Virus record (IMG/VR): IMGVR_UViG_3300048838_000780
Location: 1 to 63,018 of that record
Direction: 5' to 3' (one strand)
From: a virus
Length of the DNA: 63,018 nucleotides
The notes under the pieces were generated by a model. The model was not told where the DNA came from, did not search any database, and worked only from the letters and a program-made list of their open reading frames with translations. Made by a program: the position numbers and the translations under genes. This document shows, in pieces, positions 6,855-14,729 of this stretch; the stretch's first letter is position 1; the number at the start of each line of letters is the position of its first letter.

Positions 6855-7787
6855 ATGATAAACTACGATCCCCTTTTACTTGACGAACTAACCGAAGAAG
6901 AATTTTGGTTGGCGCAACAAGTCGCAAGGCATTTAAGCGTAACCGACGGGACGGCCTACCCCTCAACGAAAAGGCTGCAAGAATTGGTAAAGTGGTCCGA
7001 CATTAAGAAAGTACGTCGGGTACGCGACCAATTGGTACAAAAAAGGATCTTCGAAGTCGTCCCCCGTTTCCTTCCCGACGGGCGCCAAACCTCCAACGGG
7101 TTTCGCGTCGTCGGGAAACGAATTGGAATTTACCTTGGCGTCGACCAAGTCCAAGAAATGCGGGTACTTATCGAAGACCTCCAAGGACAAATAAGCGCTT
7201 TACAACAACTTCCGACCCCCGATACAGACCAGGACCAACCCTTGCAAATTGGGGGGGAAGATCCTTCCCCGGTAGGGGGTAAAAAAACTACCCCCCCACG
7301 GGGTAAAAAACATACCCCCCGGGGGGGTAAAGAATTGACCCCCGAACAAGAAATACAATTAACTGGAAATCTAAATAACCTATATTCTATTCCCGAAGGG
7401 TTGAACGACGACAAGTTTTTGGAAGACCTCCAATTGCTTTTAACTCAAAAAAAATGGAAGAAAAAGCCGGTTTCGGCCGTTCAGCTTGCGATAAACAAAC
7501 TTTCCGCCTACCCCGTGGAATTCGCCCGGGAATTGGTACAAAACGCAATCGTTGGAGAATACCAAGGGGTCGTTTTCCCTTCGACCCCGGAAGTCTTCAA
7601 GAAGTGGGCAACCTCTAATAATTTTTCACTAAAAAACAACTTGCACAATGGACAACCAACAACTTTCCAAGGTAACGGCTTCGACCGTCGATTTGCCGAA
7701 TCTTTCAACCGGACAATGGGTAAAATTGGAACAAGATACCAGGAAGACAACGTCGACCTTGGGGATCCCTCCTTCGACCGTTTCTAG
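6855..7787 (+). CDS. Replication initiator with internal iterons (lambda O-like organisation)
   Basis: The 310-residue product has an N-terminal winged-helix region (about 1-100, including YPSTKRLQELV and a following recognition helix). A low-complexity linker at about 135-165 is encoded by three 24-bp DNA repeats. The C-terminal domain looks like the phage replisome-organiser type. DNA repeats inside the initiator gene recall lambda O, whose gene contains the origin. The start follows CACTTAAAAAAACTTTGC. The following gene overlaps its 3' end by 140 bases and is the candidate helicase loader. A encodes no helicase or polymerase, so it must recruit those of the host. Confidence 0.65.
   Translation: MINYDPLLLDELTEEEFWLAQQVARHLSVTDGTAYPSTKRLQELVKWSDIKKVRRVRDQLVQKRIFEVVPRFLPDGRQTSNGFRVVGKRIGIYLGVDQVQEMRVLIEDLQGQISALQQLPTPDTDQDQPLQIGGEDPSPVGGKKTTPPRGKKHTPRGGKELTPEQEIQLTGNLNNLYSIPEGLNDDKFLEDLQLLLTQKKWKKKPVSAVQLAINKLSAYPVEFARELVQNAIVGEYQGVVFPSTPEVFKKWATSNNFSLKNNLHNGQPTTFQGNGFDRRFAESFNRTMGKIGTRYQEDNVDLGDPSFDRF
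7276..7347 (+). repeat. Three 24-bp iterons, candidate origin of genome A
   Basis: GGGGTAAA starts at 7276, 7300 and 7324, an exact 24-bp period. Each unit has the form GGGGTAAARAA, a few bases, then a C-run, so each is close to a palindrome of G-run and C-run. The period keeps the reading frame and gives an eight-residue repeat (G-K-K-x-T-P-x-x) in the initiator protein. The arrangement fits initiator-binding iterons within the initiator gene. Confidence 0.65.
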
Positions 7788-8583
7788 AATGCTTGCGGGT
7801 ATGGCATCGCCAAGCCGGAAGATCCGCAACCTCAACGGTCCGACCGTAAAACATTTCGTCGGATCCATACAAACGGCGGCCGTTTCCTATTGCGGGGCGG
7901 ATCCCGACAGGACAAGCGAAGTCGTTTGGTCCGAATGCTTGGAACAAGCCAAGCGGTTTTTTGCCGACGTAACGGTCGACGAAATCTTGGAAGCCTTCCG
8001 CCTTGCGGCGGCCGGACAATACCCCGACGTTAATTTGGCGGCATATCGGGGGCAAATGACGGCAACAATTTTTTGTGAAGTCCTGGCAGCGTACACAACG
8101 GACCGGAACAAAGTAAAAATAGCGGTCGACAAGGTCTTGGGACAGTGGACGCAAGACAACCTAAAAGACGCGGTCGAAAGAAAGAACGAACTTGCCCGGA
8201 TGCAGGTAGTTAAGGACTTCAAGGAGTTACGCGACAAGGTAGCGGCCGGGAAGACCCCCGTTCCCGACGTCGAAGAAATCCGTTTGTTTTGGTTCGACTT
8301 CTTGAAGGATACCGGGTTGTTGGATCTTCCACGGGAAGTAAAGGTCGTCCTTTGGGACAAGGCATTGGACTTGGTGAAGATCGACCTTTCGAAGCCTTCC
8401 GACCGGTACGAAGCCAATACCTTTCGGGCGCTTTTCAAACAACTTGAGGCGGGGACGATCCCTAATACCGTCCAAGGGAAGCGGGAAGCAAAATACAAGC
8501 GGTTGATAATCCAAAAGGCGCTTTGCCAACCGGTAACCCCTGGAAGCGATAGGACGGACCAAAAAAACTTCTTTTCGGAATGA
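7648..8583 (+). CDS. Putative replicative helicase loader
   Basis: The 311-residue product follows the initiator and overlaps it by 140 bases. The central region (about 110-170) reads EILEAFRLAAAGQYPDVNL then AYRGQM, a pattern seen in Bacteroidota phage proteins encoded beside replication initiators. No P-loop is visible. The helicase-loader role is inferred from synteny with lambda O-P. The start at 7648 is preferred over the ATG at 7789, just after the upstream stop, because CACTAAAAAACAACTTGCACA, the leader motif of this phage, lies directly before it. Confidence 0.5.
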   Translation: MDNQQLSKVTASTVDLPNLSTGQWVKLEQDTRKTTSTLGIPPSTVSRMLAGMASPSRKIRNLNGPTVKHFVGSIQTAAVSYCGADPDRTSEVVWSECLEQAKRFFADVTVDEILEAFRLAAAGQYPDVNLAAYRGQMTATIFCEVLAAYTTDRNKVKIAVDKVLGQWTQDNLKDAVERKNELARMQVVKDFKELRDKVAAGKTPVPDVEEIRLFWFDFLKDTGLLDLPREVKVVLWDKALDLVKIDLSKPSDRYEANTFRALFKQLEAGTIPNTVQGKREAKYKRLIIQKALCQPVTPGSDRTDQKNFFSE

Positions 8584-8972
8584 TACCCCTTTATCGCCCA
8601 CGGTTTCGATACCTCTATTTAATGCAAAAAGGCGACTCCAACGTCGTTAAAATAGGGGTATCGAATACCCCTTGGCTTCGCAAGCATTACATTGGGCAAA
8701 ACGTCCCCAATATCCGGATAATCCGTTGCGTCCGGACCAATAGGGCAAAGTTTTGGGAAGAAAAGTTGCATAATAAGTATGCTTCTTCCCGTTTTGTCCT
8801 TCGGGGCGGCGGATCCGGACGAACGGAATACTTCCGCCTAAATTGGGTCGAATTCGCCTTGGTACTCTACGACTTTTGGTTTATTAAGGTCTTCCCCCTT
8901 TCCCGGTTACTGGAATACGGGGTCGCCTTGTGGTTTGTTTACCTCCTTCTAAAAGATGCGGCCAATGGATAA
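8580..8972 (+). CDS. GIY-YIG nuclease family protein with C-terminal membrane segment
   Basis: The 130-residue product carries the GIY-YIG fold: RYLYLMQ as the first strand, VVKIGVS as the YIG-equivalent strand, then an Arg-rich helix and the FWEEKLHNKY helix with the conserved Glu. It resembles the MUG113/T5orf172 branch. A hydrophobic segment close to the C-terminus (ALWFVYLLL) is unusual for a nuclease. The start overlaps the upstream stop as ATGA. Roles in recombination or in attacking competitor DNA are both possible. Confidence 0.7.
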   Translation: MIPLYRPRFRYLYLMQKGDSNVVKIGVSNTPWLRKHYIGQNVPNIRIIRCVRTNRAKFWEEKLHNKYASSRFVLRGGGSGRTEYFRLNWVEFALVLYDFWFIKVFPLSRLLEYGVALWFVYLLLKDAANG

Positions 8973-9219
8973 TCTTAAATTTGCTTGCCCGGATCTTCCG
9001 GATCTTCCGGAAGACCTGGAATGTAAGCCGGTCGACAATGTCGCAACGGCGCAATTTCGCCGGATCTTCGACGATCGGTACTTCGTTACAATGGTATTCG
9101 AATCGGGGATGGAAGTTTACGGGGTTTTTGACTTGGAAAGCAAGGCGACACAAGACGACGTCGACTTCTACGTCTTCAAAAACGACCTTGGCCAACGACT
9201 TTCTTTTTACCTAAAATGA
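8965..9219 (+). CDS. Hypothetical 84-residue protein
   Basis: The ATG at 8965 overlaps the upstream stop; an in-frame ATG at 8956 is an alternative. The product is acidic, with a predicted beta-rich middle (FVTMVFESGMEVYGVFDL). No family is recognised. It lies in a run of six small coupled genes between the GIY-YIG and PD-(D/E)XK genes. Confidence 0.55.
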   Translation: MDNLKFACPDLPDLPEDLECKPVDNVATAQFRRIFDDRYFVTMVFESGMEVYGVFDLESKATQDDVDFYVFKNDLGQRLSFYLK

Positions 9220-9518
9220 TAATGACAATGGAAACACAAAAAAACGATTGTTACCAATGCAAGCACCGGCACCAAGTCCCGGGGTCTGCACATTCGATGT
9301 GTAAAGCATTCCCGGACAATGTAGGTATGTTAGTCCTAAACGAAATTGCCCGGGGCGCCTTGCCGACCGTTGAGATAAACGGCGCCGTAAAACTTACTTT
9401 TAACCCCGTCGGGATCGAAGGCGGTTGGTGTTATTGGCCGGTAAACTTCGACCCTTGTTGGATAACTTGCCAGTTATCCCGGGACGACTTTAAAGCGCTT
9501 GGACATGGGAAAGAATAA
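9216..9518 (+). CDS. Cys-rich zinc-binding-like protein, 100 residues
   Basis: Near the N-terminus is CYQCKHRHQVPGSAHSMC, a CxxC...Gs.HxxC arrangement common in small phage proteins and likely to bind zinc. Two more Cys occur in GGWCYWPVNFDPCWITC. The start overlaps the upstream stop as ATGA. The function is unknown. Confidence 0.6.
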   Translation: MIMTMETQKNDCYQCKHRHQVPGSAHSMCKAFPDNVGMLVLNEIARGALPTVEINGAVKLTFNPVGIEGGWCYWPVNFDPCWITCQLSRDDFKALGHGKE

Positions 9519-9801
9519 ATTTCAAGACTTCCCGTTTAACCCGGCACAAATGGCGCAATATCACCGGCCAATCGTTGCCGTTGAGATCAAACAAGCCGGG
9601 TACAACCTTTTTTCCGTCAAGATCGAACTTGCCGACGGGGAAGTATTTACGGCTGATTTTACCAATGTTATGTACGCGCTTGGAAATGGGTACTTACAGG
9701 CGGAGAACGAAGAAGGCGGCGTAATTATGGAATTTTCGTTGCGGTCTTCAATCCCTGGAAAGATGCAAGAAATTTACAACCAACAAATTAATAACCAATG
9801 A
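9505..9801 (+). CDS. Hypothetical 98-residue protein
   Basis: The ATG at 9505 overlaps the end of the upstream gene; the in-frame ATG at 9499 is possible. The product has a beta-strand pattern (PIVAVEIKQAGYNLFSVKIE) and resembles small single-domain early phage proteins. No family is recognised. Confidence 0.5.
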   Translation: MGKNKFQDFPFNPAQMAQYHRPIVAVEIKQAGYNLFSVKIELADGEVFTADFTNVMYALGNGYLQAENEEGGVIMEFSLRSSIPGKMQEIYNQQINNQ

Positions 9802-10040
9802 ACGACGACACGCGCACACTCAAGGCGTTTTTTTCCGGATCCGGCGAACCGACCTTCCCGGACGGATCAAAACTTAACCAGACGGCGCCAAACTGGAAGA
9901 ATTGTAATTGGGTGAAGTACCACGATCCCAAAACGAAGGAGTTAAAAGGTTGGGTCGAAGGTCCCCCGGCCGAAATTGGAAGCCTGGAAGTCGAATACTT
10001 GAAGCGGACGCCAAATTGGAACAAAAACATATTACCATGA
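9798..10040 (+). CDS. Hypothetical 80-residue protein
   Basis: Coupled to the upstream gene by ATGA. The product is Trp-rich and polar (PNWKNCNWVKYHDPKTKELK). No membrane segment and no known family. Confidence 0.5.
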   Translation: MNDDTRTLKAFFSGSGEPTFPDGSKLNQTAPNWKNCNWVKYHDPKTKELKGWVEGPPAEIGSLEVEYLKRTPNWNKNILP

Positions 10041-10288
10041 AAGAACAAACGAAATGCGGAACTTGCCCCTTCCCCGGGGGGTGTTCTTGGTGCGACGATA
10101 TGGATATTTTGGAAGACAAAAAAATGAAGTATGGCAAGGACAACAATACCGGCGGAAAGGATCGTAAAAACATTGGCGGCGGAATACGGGTTACCGGATC
10201 CGATCCCGGAACACTCCTTCCACCCGACAAGGGGTTGGCGCTTCGACTTTTTCTTCCAAACGACGACCGGACGAAAGGTAGCGCTTGA
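10037..10288 (+). CDS. Small Cys-rich ORF, 3' end uncertain
   Basis: The ATG at 10037 overlaps the upstream stop as ATGA. The first 30 codons give KCGTCPFPGGCSWCDD, four Cys in a zinc-knuckle-like arrangement. From the A-run near 10118 onward the frame overlaps the next gene for about 160 bases, with Gly-rich content that looks like a shadow reading. One A fewer in that run would end the protein at TGA just before the next ATG at 10131. The real product is probably about 29 residues. Confidence 0.45.
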   Translation: MKEQTKCGTCPFPGGCSWCDDMDILEDKKMKYGKDNNTGGKDRKNIGGGIRVTGSDPGTLLPPDKGLALRLFLPNDDRTKGSA

Positions 10289-10475
10289 GGTAGAAGGGGG
10301 CGTCTTCCGCAAAAACGGCGGCGCTCATTCTTCCATATCCGGGATCCTTCGGGATATTGAAAAGTACAATGAAGCGGCCAAAATGGGGATCTTTGTTTAC
10401 CGGGTCTTGCCGAAAGATCTTTATTCCCAACGAACTTTCGTCGATCTAAAAACGATCCTTGGTCTTGCAACTTAG
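10131..10475 (+). CDS. PD-(D/E)XK-type endonuclease (VRR-NUC/Vsr-like)
   Basis: The 114-residue product reads HPTRGWRFDFFF, then VALEVEGGVF, then HSSISGILRDIEKYNEAAKMG. The D-F-F-F and E-V-E-G-G strands supply the catalytic Asp and Glu of a compact PD-(D/E)XK nuclease. The following D-x-E-K-Y-N helix is typical of the phage family that often sits where other phages carry a Holliday junction resolvase. A role in branch resolution is inferred from position. It is the last gene of the replication block. Confidence 0.7.
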   Translation: MARTTIPAERIVKTLAAEYGLPDPIPEHSFHPTRGWRFDFFFQTTTGRKVALEVEGGVFRKNGGAHSSISGILRDIEKYNEAAKMGIFVYRVLPKDLYSQRTFVDLKTILGLAT

Positions 10476-10524
10476 ATTGTTTTGCAGTAACTTCGACGCG
10501 GTGTAAGATTCCATAACAAGGGGC

Positions 10525-10560
10525 GGGGGGGACGAATTCCCGAAGGGTCCCCCCCTTCAA
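10525..10560 (+). terminator. Hairpin at the end of the replication block
   Basis: GGGGGGGAC (10525-10533) pairs with GTCCCCCCC (10547-10555) around a 13-base loop, followed by TTCAATCTT. The stem is strong but the T-tract is weak. A related GGGGGGAC/GTCCCCCC hairpin recurs at 27875-27918. Confidence 0.55.
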
Positions 10561-10569
10561 TCTTCCAAA

Positions 10570-10878
10570 ATGAGTAAAGCCAAAGAATTGATTAACGAAC
10601 GGATCCGGGACCTCAAGACCGGCGAAGTCGGGTTGGTCGTTTCTACCAGGACGGACGAAGCGACGGGGGAAGAATTGGTCGGATACGTTACCGTCGACAA
10701 GGAGGGATCCCCGACAATCAATTGGCAGACCGTCGCAAACGTCGTCGTTATCATTGCAAACCTTTGGGAAATTATCTTCCCGATCATTAAGGATGCAATA
10801 AACTTCTTCTTTGGGGATCCTTCGACCTGGAAGGCAAGAAGGGAAGCAAGGAAGGCTATTCGGGACGCAAAAAGGTAA
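10570..10878 (+). CDS. Holin-like small membrane protein
   Basis: A 102-residue protein with one hydrophobic segment at about residues 55-75 (VANVVVIIANLWEIIFPII). Its C-terminus is short and very basic (WKARREARKAIRDAKR). Size, single membrane segment, basic tail and position directly before the endolysin gene support a holin or related lysis role, but no family match is claimed. Confidence 0.5.
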   Translation: MSKAKELINERIRDLKTGEVGLVVSTRTDEATGEELVGYVTVDKEGSPTINWQTVANVVVIIANLWEIIFPIIKDAINFFFGDPSTWKARREARKAIRDAKR

Positions 10879-10887
10879 CTTCTTTTC

Positions 10888-11685
10888 ATGGGATACAACT
10901 TGTTAGTAGATCATTTGAAGGGGGTTAAAATGTTAGCCCCCTTCTTTTCTTCCGGCGAAGAAGGCGAATTGCACCCGGAAGCAGAACAGACCCCCGAACC
11001 ATTGGAGGAAGCGGAAGTCCGACCCAACAAGCGTTTTTGGATCCTTGACCCGGGACACGGACCAAGGACCGTCGGCAAGCGGTCCCCGATGCTTCCGGAC
11101 GGGCGGCGGTTTTACGAATACCATTTTACCCGGGAAGTAACCAAAAACCTTATCCGGCTTTTGCAGGACGAAGGCGTTTCCTATGCCGTAACGGTCCCCC
11201 TTGGTGACCGGGACGTCGGGAACGATCTTCCAAGAAGGACCAACTTCGAAAACAATTACCCGGCGGAATACCCCAAGGCTTTTCTTTCGATACACTCCAA
11301 CGCGGGGAAGGTCCCGGATCCGTACAACGATTGGAGCAGCGCAAACGGGATCGAAACTTGGCATTACTTCCGGCCGGGTAACTCCGAACACCACGGAAAG
11401 CAATTTGCCCGGGTATTCCAAAAACACTTGGTCGAAGAATTCCGTTTGAAGGATAGGGGGTTGAAGTTTACCGACGACACGAAGATAAACCCGGAAACAG
11501 GGAAGAAGTACACCCAACTTTGGGTCCTTCGGAAGACCTTTTCCCCGGCGGTCTTGGTCGAAATTGGGTTTTACAACAACCTGGAAGAAGTGCAATTGTT
11601 GTTGGATCCGACGACCCCCGAACGGGCGGCAAAGGCTTTATTTGCCGCAATGGTCGAAATTGAAAACAATATTTCTTTGAGATGA
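10888..11685 (+). CDS. N-acetylmuramoyl-L-alanine amidase endolysin (Amidase_3)
   Basis: The 265-residue enzyme cleaves the amide bond between MurNAc and L-Ala in peptidoglycan. Zinc and catalytic motifs are visible: ILDPGHG (first His), the YEYHFTR region (Glu), LSIHSNA (second His) and VLVEIGFYNN (catalytic Glu). The first 45 residues form an acidic extension before the catalytic domain and contain no signal peptide, so export would depend on the holin. An in-frame ATG at 10930 is an alternative start. It is coupled to the downstream lipoprotein by ATGA. Confidence 0.9.
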   Translation: MGYNLLVDHLKGVKMLAPFFSSGEEGELHPEAEQTPEPLEEAEVRPNKRFWILDPGHGPRTVGKRSPMLPDGRRFYEYHFTREVTKNLIRLLQDEGVSYAVTVPLGDRDVGNDLPRRTNFENNYPAEYPKAFLSIHSNAGKVPDPYNDWSSANGIETWHYFRPGNSEHHGKQFARVFQKHLVEEFRLKDRGLKFTDDTKINPETGKKYTQLWVLRKTFSPAVLVEIGFYNNLEEVQLLLDPTTPERAAKALFAAMVEIENNISLR

Positions 11686-11933
11686 AAAGACGAAGCATTG
11701 TAGTATTATTTTTCCTTATCTTTGTTGCAGGATCTTGCGTCGATCCTTACGAAGCGACGGCGCCAACCTATTTCGACTTGGTAAACAAGGTCGATTCGTT
11801 GGACCAGGAATTAACCAGGGTTAAACACGCCTTGGAATTGACGCAAGACGCAATAAGGACCGAAAACATTAACAGTTTTACCGTCGATTCGGTAATTTTG
11901 GAAAGGCTTAAATACCTGTATTCCGTCCGCTAA
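11682..11933 (+). CDS. Lipoprotein, candidate spanin component
   Basis: An 83-residue product with a signal sequence ending in a lipobox (VAGSC, Cys 19). A predicted coiled coil follows at about 30-60 (FDLVNKVDSLDQELTRVKHA). A short lipoprotein encoded directly after the endolysin fits the outer-membrane half of a two-component spanin (Rz1-like). The start overlaps the amidase stop. Confidence 0.6.
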   Translation: MKRRSIVVLFFLIFVAGSCVDPYEATAPTYFDLVNKVDSLDQELTRVKHALELTQDAIRTENINSFTVDSVILERLKYLYSVR

Positions 11934-11969
11934 GAGTAGAAGATATTGCAAGTTTTTTAGTGATAACGG

Positions 11970-11995
11970 AAGGGGGGCAACCCCCTTTCTTGTTT
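11970..11995 (+). terminator. Hairpin after the lysis lipoprotein gene
   Basis: AAGGGGG and CCCCCTT form a stem around GCAA, followed by TCTTGTTT. It lies between the two lysis-region lipoprotein genes. Confidence 0.55.
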
Positions 11996-12007
11996 AACCT
12001 TCCGACT

Positions 12008-12349
12008 ATGAAAAAAGCGCTTTTCTTCCTCATTCCCCTTTTCCTCCTTTCTTGCCACACTTCCCGGGTACCCCTTCCCCCGGAAGGACAAAGCGGGATC
12101 CTTTATTACGACGGCAATTCGAAGTCGTTTTTTTGGATCGACCCTAAAGATTTTATCCAAGATCCTTCCCCGTCTTCTTGGGACGCGCCGAACCCTTGGG
12201 ATTGGGTCCCCGTGGATACAATGACAATTTTTAACGCCAATACCGGCAAGCCCCTTTATTTTTGGTCACACGGGAATTTTTACGAACCGTCCGGGAAGGA
12301 AGCATCGTCCGGCCGTCGTATTTTTGGATCAAAAGACCGGAACAATTGA
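12008..12349 (+). CDS. Second lysis-region lipoprotein, 113 residues
   Basis: The ATG at 12008 gives MKKALFFLIPLFLLSCHTS, a type II signal with Cys at residue 16. The mature part is Pro/Trp-rich with a GILYYDGNSKSFFWID strand pair. No family is recognised; it could be an outer-membrane component of lysis or an exclusion lipoprotein. The stop TGA overlaps the TTG start of the ParB-like gene. Confidence 0.6.
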   Translation: MKKALFFLIPLFLLSCHTSRVPLPPEGQSGILYYDGNSKSFFWIDPKDFIQDPSPSSWDAPNPWDWVPVDTMTIFNANTGKPLYFWSHGNFYEPSGKEASSGRRIFGSKDRNN

Positions 12350-13551
12350 GAATAAAGGACCTTTCCACGAACCCGGATAACCCCCGGACCATTACGGCGG
12401 CCGATATTCGGTTGGCGGCAATGTCAATTTTTACCTTCCCGGAAATGCTTCGTTACCGGCCTATTGTGTACGATCCGGTAAAAATGGTCCCCCTTGGCGG
12501 CAATGCAAGGCTTTTAGGGATCCAATGGCTTTACGACCGGCTCAAGAAGCGCAAGGCGGCGGATCTTCCCGAATGTACCGACGAAGAACAGGCGGCGCCG
12601 ATCCTGGAAGCGCTTTTCTTGTCGATCTTCGGACAAGAACGCCAATACAAGGGGGGACCAGAAACCTTAAAGGCTTATTTTGACCTTCGGGCAATTTACT
12701 TTGGAGAATTCCCGGCGGATAGCGTTGTACGCGCCGGTTTTACGGACGAACAAAAGCGGGAATTTATCGCCAAGGATAACGGACATTTTGGCAAACCCGA
12801 CTTCGAAGCGTTGGCCAATGAATACGACTTCTTGGAGTTGAAGGAATGGGGTATTTTTGTCCCCGGTATGGAAGAAGGCGACGAAGAAGTCCCCGGCGAA
12901 GATCCCCCGGCGGTCGACCAGGACGTCGACCAGGACGTCGACCAAACACCTTCCGAAAAATGGGTCCCGGATTGCTTGTTTGAAAGTAACAATGAATTTG
13001 ACATACCGACCCTACGACTTGATTTGCAGGCTTCCCAGGTTTTAAACCCCGTGGCGCCTTGGGGGTATTCCGCAAGGGACGCAAAGAATATTGGGACATA
13101 TCATTTTTACGTCGACGATTATCGTTTTACCGGTCTTTGGGACGATCCAAACAAATTGATAAAAGCCGGGGTCCCCGTCGTTATCGAACCAAATTTGTCT
13201 TTGTACGACAACACGCCAAGGGGATACGGTCTTTTCCTCATTTACAAAAAGCGTTGGATTGCGCGGTATTGGCAATCTTTCGGCGTCCGGGTCTTTGTCG
13301 ACCTCAACGTATCCCATAAATTCGCAAGGGAAAACTTGTTGGGCGTCCCGAAAGGTTGGAATTCGTACGCGACGCGGGGGTATTCCGACCGGTTGCAACT
13401 CCTGGAAGCGGAATACGACTTGGCCAAGGAACATTCCGGGAAGGAAGATCCTTACTTTGTGGTCTACGGCGGCGGGGAAAAAGTCCGGAAATGGGTACGG
13501 GAAAGAAACTTAACTTACATCGAACAAATAATGGCCGAAAAATTCCGATAG
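12346..13551 (+). CDS. ParB-like N-terminal domain fused to DUF4417
   Basis: The 401-residue protein starts at TTG 12346, overlapping the upstream stop as TTGA. This start is chosen because the ParB/sulfiredoxin-like motif begins at once (IKDLSTNPDNPRTI, then RPIVYD and PLGGNARL), and the first in-frame ATG at 12421 would remove it. A linker follows with a V-D-Q-D repeat (about 210-225). The C-terminal part matches DUF4417 (IGTYHFYVDDYRFTGLWDDP, then VPVVIEPNLSLYD, then QSFGVRVFVDLNV). ParB-like phage domains can bind or hydrolyse nucleotides or nick DNA. DUF4417 is of unknown function. Confidence 0.75.
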   Translation: MRIKDLSTNPDNPRTITAADIRLAAMSIFTFPEMLRYRPIVYDPVKMVPLGGNARLLGIQWLYDRLKKRKAADLPECTDEEQAAPILEALFLSIFGQERQYKGGPETLKAYFDLRAIYFGEFPADSVVRAGFTDEQKREFIAKDNGHFGKPDFEALANEYDFLELKEWGIFVPGMEEGDEEVPGEDPPAVDQDVDQDVDQTPSEKWVPDCLFESNNEFDIPTLRLDLQASQVLNPVAPWGYSARDAKNIGTYHFYVDDYRFTGLWDDPNKLIKAGVPVVIEPNLSLYDNTPRGYGLFLIYKKRWIARYWQSFGVRVFVDLNVSHKFARENLLGVPKGWNSYATRGYSDRLQLLEAEYDLAKEHSGKEDPYFVVYGGGEKVRKWVRERNLTYIEQIMAEKFR

Positions 13552-13582
13552 GAAGACCAGGGGGGGGAAGACAAAATAGTCG

Positions 13583-13613
13583 TTGATCGGGACGACAATT
13601 TCTTTTATCTTTA
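13583..13613 (+). promoter_or_regulatory. Candidate promoter before the HExxH gene
   Basis: TTG at 13583-13585, 20 bases, then TATCTTTA at 13606-13613, the same -7 variant as at 1437. The start codon at 13630 is close, implying a very short leader. Confidence 0.4.
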
Positions 13614-13629
13614 CCAAAAATCGGCAAAA

Positions 13630-14259
13630 ATGGGAAAAACGATCGGCGGAACAAGGATTGGAAAAAGGAACATCGACGTAATACCCCAAGGAGGGAAACC
13701 CATTGGAGAATTGGGATCTATTGCGGATATTCCGGACCGTCGGGTAAGGCTGCAAGTCCAAGAAGGTATTTCCAGATTCGAAGCAGTCTACGGAGTGCAA
13801 ACCAGGGAAGTTAAAACGGCGGAAATGGACGGCGTCTACGGGGTGGCATTTATCGGGGGTCCCCGGGAAGGTACCGTCGTTTTGGACCTCAAGTCGCACG
13901 GGAACGCCAAGAAATTGATTGCGGACAAAATGCGGGAATATGCCAACGGCTTTAAGGTCAAGACCAACGCGCCGATGAAGCATACCGTTATACACGAACT
14001 TGGGCATATCACTTGGAACTCACTTAAGGAGAAGCGCGGCGGGAAATGGGAAGCAGCCGGGAAGGAACTTCGCCAATTGTATTCGACCTTCCGAAAAGAA
14101 ACCTTGGCGGGTAAAAACCCGTTTTCCAGTTATGGAACAACGAACATCGACGAATTTTTCGCGGAAGGTATTACCGGGTCGATTATCGGGACGAAGCAGA
14201 CGCAAAGGAACAAATTCGTAAAAGGGATCCGGCGGATCGTCAAGAAGTACAAACTTTAA
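13630..14259 (+). CDS. HExxH putative zinc metallopeptidase
   Basis: The 209-residue product contains TVIHELGHITW, the zincin HExxH motif (about residue 120). Downstream NIDEFFAEG supplies a likely third ligand in the Glu-zincin manner. The N-terminus is basic and the C-terminus ends in KGIRRIVKKYKL. It sits before the packaging genes, so it may act on head or portal proteins or be a virion-delivered protease. The substrate cannot be read from the sequence. Confidence 0.7.
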   Translation: MGKTIGGTRIGKRNIDVIPQGGKPIGELGSIADIPDRRVRLQVQEGISRFEAVYGVQTREVKTAEMDGVYGVAFIGGPREGTVVLDLKSHGNAKKLIADKMREYANGFKVKTNAPMKHTVIHELGHITWNSLKEKRGGKWEAAGKELRQLYSTFRKETLAGKNPFSSYGTTNIDEFFAEGITGSIIGTKQTQRNKFVKGIRRIVKKYKL

Positions 14260-14270
14260 ACCTTCTATAC

Positions 14271-14618
14271 ATGGAAACATTGCAATTGGACAAACAGGCG
14301 GTTGACTATTGCGCCAAACTTTTTCCGCAATATAACCGGCCGGAACTGGAAAGGCGGATCCTGTTAGGGCGCCAAGTCTACAAGGACAAACTTTCCGAAC
14401 CAGGGGTTGAAAACCCTTTAACCCCGGAAGAATTGGGGTTGTTTGGGGTCTTCCAATACTACAAACTTTGGACGGAAGCAACGGACGAAGAACGCGCCGC
14501 AATCCCGGAAGACGTCCAGTTGGAGGAAGGCGCAATCGACCAGGAATTCGAAGAAATGGTCGGACGCCTCAACGCGGGGGAATTCGACCAGGACGAAGAA
14601 GAAGAATTGCCGGACTAA
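14271..14618 (+). CDS. Hypothetical acidic protein, 115 residues
   Basis: A strongly acidic product, ending in Asp/Glu runs (FDQDEEEELPD). It is predicted helical, with no membrane segment. It is the last gene before the terminator at 14653. No family is recognised. Confidence 0.6.
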   Translation: METLQLDKQAVDYCAKLFPQYNRPELERRILLGRQVYKDKLSEPGVENPLTPEELGLFGVFQYYKLWTEATDEERAAIPEDVQLEEGAIDQEFEEMVGRLNAGEFDQDEEEELPD

Positions 14619-14652
14619 TCCGAATTCTCATAACATTTGGTTTTTTGGGGTG

Positions 14653-14692
14653 AAGACCGGCGGCGTTGCACGTTTGCCGGTCTTATTTTATT
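14653..14692 (+). terminator. Rho-independent terminator before the terminase operon
   Basis: AAGACCGGC (14653-14661) pairs perfectly with GCCGGTCTT (14676-14684), followed by ATTTTATT. It separates the early/lysis genes from the packaging operon. Confidence 0.75.
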
Positions 14693-14729
14693 GCGTTTTC
14701 CCGTTCAATCTGTACACTAAAAAAAGACC

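Noticed and set aside
7705-8498. - strand ORFs of 149 and 203 residues opposite the helicase-loader gene
   Set aside because: They are shadows of a gene with clear coding features and lie in a genome whose genes are all on the + strand.
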